A stretch of DNA of 64,000 nucleotides, from positions 1,177,844 through 1,241,843 of the forward strand of contig CH002044.1 of the NCBI GenBank assembly GCA_000149265.1, read 5' to 3'. The stretch's first letter is position 1. Each line of letters opens with the position of its first letter. The DNA is from Ciona savignyi (taxonomy: Eukaryota > Chordata > Ascidiacea > Phlebobranchia > Cionidae). Below, piece by piece: positions 58,108 to 64,000 of the stretch. Position numbers and translations under genes: made by a program. The notes beneath the pieces were generated by a model. The model saw only the letters and a list, made by a program, of their open reading frames with translations. It was not told the origin of the DNA and did no database searches.

Positions 58108-58503
58108 AGGCAAATGTAATAGTTATACATATTTGAAAACAATACCGTTAATAACGCTCTCTAGAACTAGAGGATCCACGCCAGCTTTCCGTAAAAATTG
58201 CGACCACGCCAAAAAACTGCGCAAAACCAAACTTTTAAGTGTGAATGTCAATAAAGTATATGTTACCATTTAAAACTTGGTTATATTGTCTCACATTCAA
58301 AGGTTTGGATTAATGTATATTGCTTCTTTATAAATGTTGTTTTCCATGAAGACGCTCCAAAATACGTTTACCTATAGAACTGCATTAATTTTTCCAAAAT
58401 TTGTTTTCCCAGTTTAGCTATGGCAATTGCAGTTTGTACCTTATAGGATATACATGAACTGTATATATATATGCGACTTTATTAAAGTATTTAAATAAAT
58501 TAC

Positions 58504-59180
58504 CTCGAATAGAACGTCTCATTCTCCTATTACTGCGTGACGAGCCTTTTGGTGACGTGATATACTTATGACGATCGTCGTTTTTCATGAAGCGAACTGA
58601 TGACGTTTTACGTTCGTTATCGGAATTCCCAGCTCCAATGACGTCACTATCCTCGTTTTCCGGGGAAATGCTGGAATCGCTGTGACGTAGTATCCCCTGA
58701 TGACGTTTTATCGTCGGTGGAATGGTTTGTAGTGACGAACAGGAAGAGTATTGGGTGGTGGGGGATTCCACGGAGTCGGAATGTTTTAACCTGCGATTTA
58801 AAAACCAATTAAAATCGATTGGTGTAGAAAATTTTTACAATGTATTGTTTCTAAAGGGTAGCATTGGCTAGACTTTTGTCATATTAGTACAAACGCCGAC
58901 TGTGCAAATAAAAAAGTTCGGTTTACCCTTACAATTAAAAAAATAAATATAAAAAAATTGTGTTCGTTCCTTACTGACACAGTTCCACGTACACAAGATG
59001 AACAAATTGTATATTTGTGTATATCACAATTACTTACTTTGGTAGGAAGTTGAGTGTAAGATCATCTTTTGTTCGTTTATTAAGCGTTGACGTTAGTATT
59101 TCGTCATTGCTGCCATGGCAACTAACCGTCGATTTCAGGCTGCTGGCGCTTGCTCTTCTACTAGAAATATTCCTTTGCAT
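58504..59180 (-). CDS. Two coding exons upstream of the CAP-Gly gene (5' part of it, or a separate gene)
   Basis: Exon 59180-59038 starts MQRNISSRRASASSLKSTVS and joins in phase to exon 58790-58504 (LKHSDSVESPTTQYSSCSSL, continuing to RRMRRSIR). Both have standard splice sites and a Ser/Arg-rich, disordered-looking composition. The last exon leaves one base of a codon. No acceptor just upstream of the MFSK exon (56552) takes this up without a stop, so either a further exon lies in 56580-58500 or this is another transcript. No known domain is seen. Confidence 0.55.
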
Positions 59181-60046
59181 CTTGTCAAGTTAATTTTTGT
59201 CAAGTTAAGCAACGCAATGGCTGTATAATAATGAATTTATATTTTAAGTTTTATAGTCCTCACTCTTTTATTTTTTATTATTTAGTTTACTTTTCTACAT
59301 TAGAATTAACTTCTAATTGCACCGAAAAGGACACCGATGCTAACTCAAATTTGAATTTGTTTAAACTACATTTCTCGTGGGAAATTGTGCATCACCTTTA
59401 TAAATGGCGATTGAACTGATTTATTTCTGCATCGTACAATACGTTTTCTCATAAAACCGTAGCCGTTAAGATACATTTTAAGGCACTCAGTACAAGCCTA
59501 ATATCGTGATCCGACGAGCAATCACGCCAAAATAGAACTGCTTATTATCAGTAAGGAGTCTATACTTATTGGGCGTGGATGATCCGGCGTGGGCTTGGCC
59601 GAATTTTGCTTCGTTCTCGCACTCTTTTATTTGCGCAATTAAACTGCTTTGAGGTCGAATTACACGGTTAAGTATAAACACGACTGTGATACAAACGATA
59701 GCGTTTGGAAACAATTATTTTTGCTTCGTTTTGAGGAATTGGTGACAGATATTTTTAATTGCGTCCTTGCAAATATGCTTACTATCACGTAAACAAAAAA
59801 TCATTTTTGTAATCGCTGCTCTGTTAAAAAACAGTCAGACGAAACGAGAATCTGTTATTCACAAACAAGAGGTCACGAAGAGTTGACAGTGGACGTCAAA
59901 CTTAATTAAACCGAGAAATTGTTGAATACGAAGTGGAGGTATAAGGTGCCCAGGTGCCGATTTCAATCTTGCGGATAAAGCCACAGTCGCGAAATAGAGG
60001 CTTTTTGAAATCCATGGTTTGAACTTAAATTCGCCGACACGTTCAT

Positions 60047-60160
60047 TTTTTTCTATTAGTGGGCCAAGATTTGAACCGTTGACGGGCGCTTCGCTCAGGC
60101 CGATTTTGGATAAAGTTAATACATGTATCGGGCGCGTTAAAATACGGCAACACGACCGTA
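60047..60160 (-). repeat. Short tRNA-like retroposon, diverged
   Basis: Minus strand: TACGGTCGTGTTGCCGTATT, 'ttaacgcgcccgatacatgt', then 'caacggttcaaatcttggcc' (B-box-like GGTTCAAAT). Sixty-six bases from the better copy at 60226. Confidence 0.45.
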
Positions 60161-60225
60161 CAGCCTCGAACATTTATTTTGATATTTTATTGACACTTTA
60201 AAATCTTGCCCCCCTTATAAGCGAC

Positions 60226-60340
60226 TTTTTTTTTACCGAGCTAAGTTTCGAACCCATGATGGGATCGAAACTAGGACCGTTTTTTTGTATAAGAGTCGGT
60301 ATATGTATCGGTCGCGTTAACCATTTGGCCACACGACCGA
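60226..60340 (-). repeat. Short tRNA-like retroposon with A tail, best copy
   Basis: Minus strand: GGTCGTGTGGCCAAATGGTT, 'aacgcgaccgatacatatac', a run of seven A, 'tcgatcccatcatgggttcg' with B box GGTTCGAAACT, then AGCTCGGT and nine or so A. It has RNA polymerase III boxes, an acceptor-like start and an A tail, but the middle is about 20 nt longer than a tRNA allows. Confidence 0.6.
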
Positions 60341-60814
60341 CCCCTGATAATCGACTTTCGTTTTACTTTTTTACTTACATTTTTAATTCCACCGCGTGTT
60401 CTTTTTAGAGGTGGGAACGGCAAAATGGGCAAATATAACTAAAGGTAAATATGTTATAGAAAATGGACTCTGTTTACAGGGAGTTTATTAATAACTAGCA
60501 ACACGTTAGTAATTATAAACACAATAAAAAGTGTTTCAATCTTTATTGAGGCAAAAAATACTAATGAAAGTACAATTATGATTAAAATGCTTATACATTG
60601 AAAATATGAAACATATTTTACAAAGTATGTGTGTATTCCTGGTTCATCGGTTTAATATATAAATGTTAATATTAAAAAAAACAAAAAAAAAACACGAAAT
60701 ATAACAAGGTGTGTTAAATTTAACATAAAATATAGAAAGCTCATGTACTAGGGGCTGGGAAAGTAAAGTGGTGTTACAACACGGTTTTCTAGTCAATATA
60801 TTAATGCGGGATAA

Positions 60815-60820
60815 TTTATT
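60815..60820 (-). terminator. Probable poly(A) signal AATAAA for the caspase gene
   Basis: AATAAA on the minus strand, about 165 nt after the caspase stop. Others occur further on (for example 60542-60547). Confidence 0.35.
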
Positions 60821-60981
60821 GTTGTTGTTGAATACGATTTATCCCATCGAATAAAGTCAATGTAGTCGTCACGTGGGTATAGACAGAGTTAAAAAAACTT
60901 TAGAATGACCAAATATTTCGGTAGTTTAAATTTAAACCCGGTTGGCAGTTACATATGACGAGTCAGATATCCCAGTTCAAA

Positions 60982-63792
60982 CTATTGTTTTGAAAAATAA
61001 ATCTCTCCTCTGAGTCTGGATACGAAAGAAGGCATTTGTTTCTTGTGGTTGTACTTGCACGGGTCATCGTTGTGTGGGTTCTTCACAATTCCAGACTCGT
61101 ACTTTGTCGCCACCACGTGGTTTACCATTGTCACAATCTAATGTTGGAAAGGAATAAAACTCAAATTTTGATTTAAAATTCAAACGTAAAATTTATAAAG
61201 GCAAATAAAATCAAATTAGTTTACTTTATTTTCCTTTTTTTTTCAAGATAAAAATATGCATTATTGAGTTTCTGGCTGATCATTCTTAGGAGTCTAAATT
61301 AAAAATTCTAATTAGAAGACGTAGTAAAAACGCTTTCGTGAAGATGCATCAAAAAATTTTTATTTTGTTATACCGCAACTACCAGAAAACTACCCCCAAA
61401 CCTGCAAGAGTCCTAATTCGGGGTTTTTCCTTGAGAAAGCAAAGGCTTCGTATAAAGCATCAATATAAACGCTTCCTCGTCCATCTCTGTTGGATACGTG
61501 ACCTGCAATGAGCTTAAATTTTAGAAGTTGCTTGGATAGGATAGGATAGGATAGGATAGGATATTAGTGTTTATCCCTGTGAATGGTAAAACCAAAGGGG
61601 TTAACACACGGGCAATCGTCAGATCACCTCGCGCCCACCGTCGGGTTACCTATTTCAGTGTGTTGTATATGATAGACACGTTCCTTCACTTTGGTAGAAA
61701 TCATTAATCCGCTGGGTTCAGGCAATGACCGTAAAGTTCCTTGCCCAATGACTCAATTGATTAGGATATCATCCACCAAGCTCCAGGTTTAAAATTATTC
61801 ATGACTTTGTTTTCATATTTCTACTGGATCTTACCTGTAACGCTTAAAACAATCTAAACAAAATATTTATATCGGATCATAGCTGCAAAAGCAACCTGTT
61901 TATATATATTTTTATGTTGAATCCTATAACTCAATTACTAAAGAAAATATTCCAGAGAATAAGCATAAAAAGAATATGTAGGAACTCATATTAGAAACAT
62001 CATTAAGTTAGCTTGCTTTACCTGGCAATGTTGAGTGGCCTATAAAGCAATCGGCTTCGGCCGGAATTGCTGATGCAATCTTCGAAGAACATTCTGCATC
62101 TATAAATCCACCTGTTTCTTCAATCGAACTTTTAACTGGTTGAGTTGCTAAAAGTCCCCTACAAGCCTATGGATAATAGGTAAATGTTTATAATCGGGCA
62201 AATATTGAAAAATAAGTAAGACTTGGGACACATTCAGTAGGGGTTTCCTAAAATGCATGAAAACATTTTGTTCAAAATATTGGAATTGGTTTCAAATACA
62301 AGGCTACTAAATTGGTTTTGAAACCAAGATTTACTAATTACAAATATTTACAAAGTGCTTTTACCTGCACGAAAAAAAGCTTCGGTTTGCCAATAAGACT
62401 CTTGCAGTTTTCCCCAACAAATAATCCAATAATATCATTAAGACCAATTTCATCCGTTTCCGTGCTGATTATGTCTCCATCTCTTCCATGAGACATAATT
62501 ACGCACATAAAGCAATCGTTGTGAGAATGGTTTTCAAACGTCACTTGTGTAAAAATAGATTTAAATCGGGTTGTCATAATAAAAGCAATATAACACAAAT
62601 TCAATTTTATGAAATATATTCATCATTTCTGAGTAAATAATTAATTGTTGCTTTGATAGTTAAAGGTGCTTTCTAATTGCGTTTAAAGAGGGCAACACAG
62701 GGCAACAGTGCTTAATTATATCGTAATTATGTACATGGCTATATATATATACATTGTGTGGGCTACAACTTGAACATTTCAATACGATTCAATAGCTTCA
62801 ATAGGAGATTAGGTCAATATCTTTGGTAGGAGTTAGGTTGATAGGTATCTGTTACCGTGATTGCTGCAAGCAAGACAACAACAGTAGTTACAACACAGTG
62901 ATAGCCGTCATTATCTAAACGACTACCCGGTTAGAAAGCACATTTTGCGCGTTCGACTTACAAGCTACCAACTTTTTCACCAACTGAAGCTTATCCACAT
63001 TGGAAATCTCAGTTACATTATTATGGTGGAATCCGAGCATTCTTGCAGCCATCTTCATCTTTTTAACGTCGACGGTACTACCGAGTCTATCGGCACCCTA
63101 TGATTATAATTGTCCAGCCAGTTAGTACTGTCGGTTAAAAACGCTATCAAACCTACATTTAGGTATAAAATAGGTTTATTTAAAACTGTAGAGAAGTCTC
63201 AAAAGTATGTACCACATTGAAATAGCTACCAAATTACACATGGTTTTCATCATATTCATACTTGGTGTATATTGTTTGTTTTAGCATGCAGAAACTAATT
63301 GGTTCCCGAGTTACCCAACCATAAGTGGAACACGGTCGTTATTTTAATATTTTTGTGCCTTTATAAAATTACCTTTCAAAAAATTAGATTTGTATTAGAA
63401 TCATTATTAATTTATATTATTTTTAGGAGTTTATGCACAACATGAATATCGTATCGTAATCGAACATTTATATTTTTTTTCATACAGCTTACATGCTCAC
63501 CCACTGAAAGTAAATTTAATGTGCAGCCTATTTGCTGAAAATGATTTACATTTTGTCACCGTATTTGAATACATGCTTCATATCAGCTAATGTGGAACTT
63601 TAACATTGCAGGTTGACCTTCTGGTGACAGAAAATGGAACTTACGAATGGATTTATGATGACAAACTTCCCACGGTTGGGTTTGTCCATCTCATATACAT
63701 AGGGTGCTATCGGTCCTTTAATGATCTTCTCTGACATTGTAAGTCCAGGTTCGTCATCAGTATATAAGCATATTGCATCAATTTCCGAGGTC
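60982..63792 (-). CDS. Executioner-type caspase (six exons, 5' end outside window)
   Basis: Exons 63792-63645, 63097-62962, 62543-62365, 62166-62022, 61502-61402 and 61137-60982 join in phase (865 nt, about 288 codons). Caspases are cytosolic cysteine proteases that cut after Asp in apoptosis. The large subunit is seen as PYVYEMDKPNRGKFVIINPF, the catalytic His in CVIMSHGRDGD, GKPKLFFVQ and the catalytic Cys in ACRG (QACRG spans the exon 3-4 join). The intersubunit linker (SSIEETGGFIDAECSS) and small subunit follow: EADCFIGHSTLPG, HVSNR, VYIDALYEAF, KKQMPSFVSRLRGEIYFSKQ. The length and short N-terminal part seen fit the caspase-3/6/7 group rather than initiators, but the first exon is missing. 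The usual SWR in the substrate pocket reads SNR. Confidence 0.9.
61141..61401. other. Caspase last intron, nothing further seen
   Basis: AT-rich intron with T/A runs; no repeat recognised. Confidence 0.4.
61534..61790 (-). repeat. Composite SINE with (TATCC)n tail in a caspase intron
   Basis: Plus-strand view: five GGATA units at 61537-61562, then 'gtgtttatccctgtgaatgg', 'gggttaacacacgggcaatc', 'gcccaccgtcgggttac' and 'taatccgctgggttcaggca'. It is the reverse complement of the SINE at 45845-46140, lacking most of the head. The tail repeat is the clearest in the window. Confidence 0.7.
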
Positions 63793-64000
63793 CTGGTTAT
63801 ATAAAGCACATAATATATACACAAATGCAATAGCGGAGTTGCAATTGGCAAGCTTAAAATTTCCTCTGTGTGTATAACAACATAGGAAGTTATAACTAGG
63901 ATTTTCAAACACATGTTGTCAAATGTTTTAACTCTATATAAACAACGGCCAAGGTGGCTGTATCACAGGTTTAAAACTTGGCCCTGTAATAAACGATAGT
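63793..64000. other. Caspase 5' side, start not seen
   Basis: Sequence upstream of the first caspase exon seen. The frame running left from about 63914 is hydrophobic and unlike any caspase prodomain, so the true first exon probably lies past 64000. Confidence 0.35.

Noticed and set aside
59487..59714. Minus-strand frame with IRPQSSLIAQIKECENEAKF, possible extra 5' exon of the CAP-Gly locus
   Set aside because: A plausible donor exists, but its phase does not fit the MQRN exon start and no domain is seen; left unannotated.
60226..60340. Functional tRNA gene
   Set aside because: Both pol III boxes are present, but the box spacing is too long, no anticodon arm can be drawn, and an A tail points to retroposition.

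Overview
This window looks like AT-rich chordate DNA with many short exons, almost certainly a tunicate of the Ciona type. The reasons are small GT-AG exons, chordate-like CYP2, TAF8 and caspase genes, and many copies of a composite tRNA-derived SINE with a (TATCC)n tail that resembles the one known from Ciona. The species call is inference. All gene models were assembled by hand from exon homology, splice sites and reading-frame phase.

Left half (1-36,300): a tandem array of three cytochrome P450 (CYP2-clan) genes on the minus strand. Copy A (exons 1-3 only, 2030-558) runs off the left edge. Copy B (21941-15079) has all nine exons but carries a one-base frameshift in exon 8. Copy C (33815-27995) is an intact nine-exon gene of 490 residues. 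The units, including their upstream spacers, are duplicates. A and B are nearly identical over exons 1-3, while B and C are nearly identical over exon 9 and its 3' flank, so the array is a mosaic. The spacers are full of mobile elements. These include an unusual element with about 335-bp internal tandem repeats and unlike ends (one copy has inserted inverted into another), a 1.8-kb terminal-inverted-repeat transposon, decayed LINEs with a zinc knuckle, SINEs and MITEs. The duplicated spacers act as empty-site references for several insertions.

Middle (36,300-49,300): repeat-rich spacer, then TAF8 on the minus strand (39229-42398, seven exons including a 33-nt in-frame microexon). A 2.5-kb divergent interval follows, with a (TA)n tract, a 32-bp tandem repeat, a MITE and an hAT-like element. 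A plus-strand gene (44859-47166) then encodes two C2H2 fingers and a C-terminal BESS-like helix.

Right part (49,300-64,000), minus strand: a 490-residue coiled-coil protein with a C-terminal CAP-Gly domain (49357-56552). Two coding exons upstream (58504-59180) may belong to the same locus but do not join in phase. Last comes an executioner-type caspase (60982-63792, six exons seen, 5' end beyond the window). Introns and spacers here hold a very short family of tRNA-like retroposons and an hAT-like MITE.

I see no rRNA genes, CRISPR arrays, functional tRNAs or prokaryotic features. The genes appear functionally unrelated apart from the P450 array.
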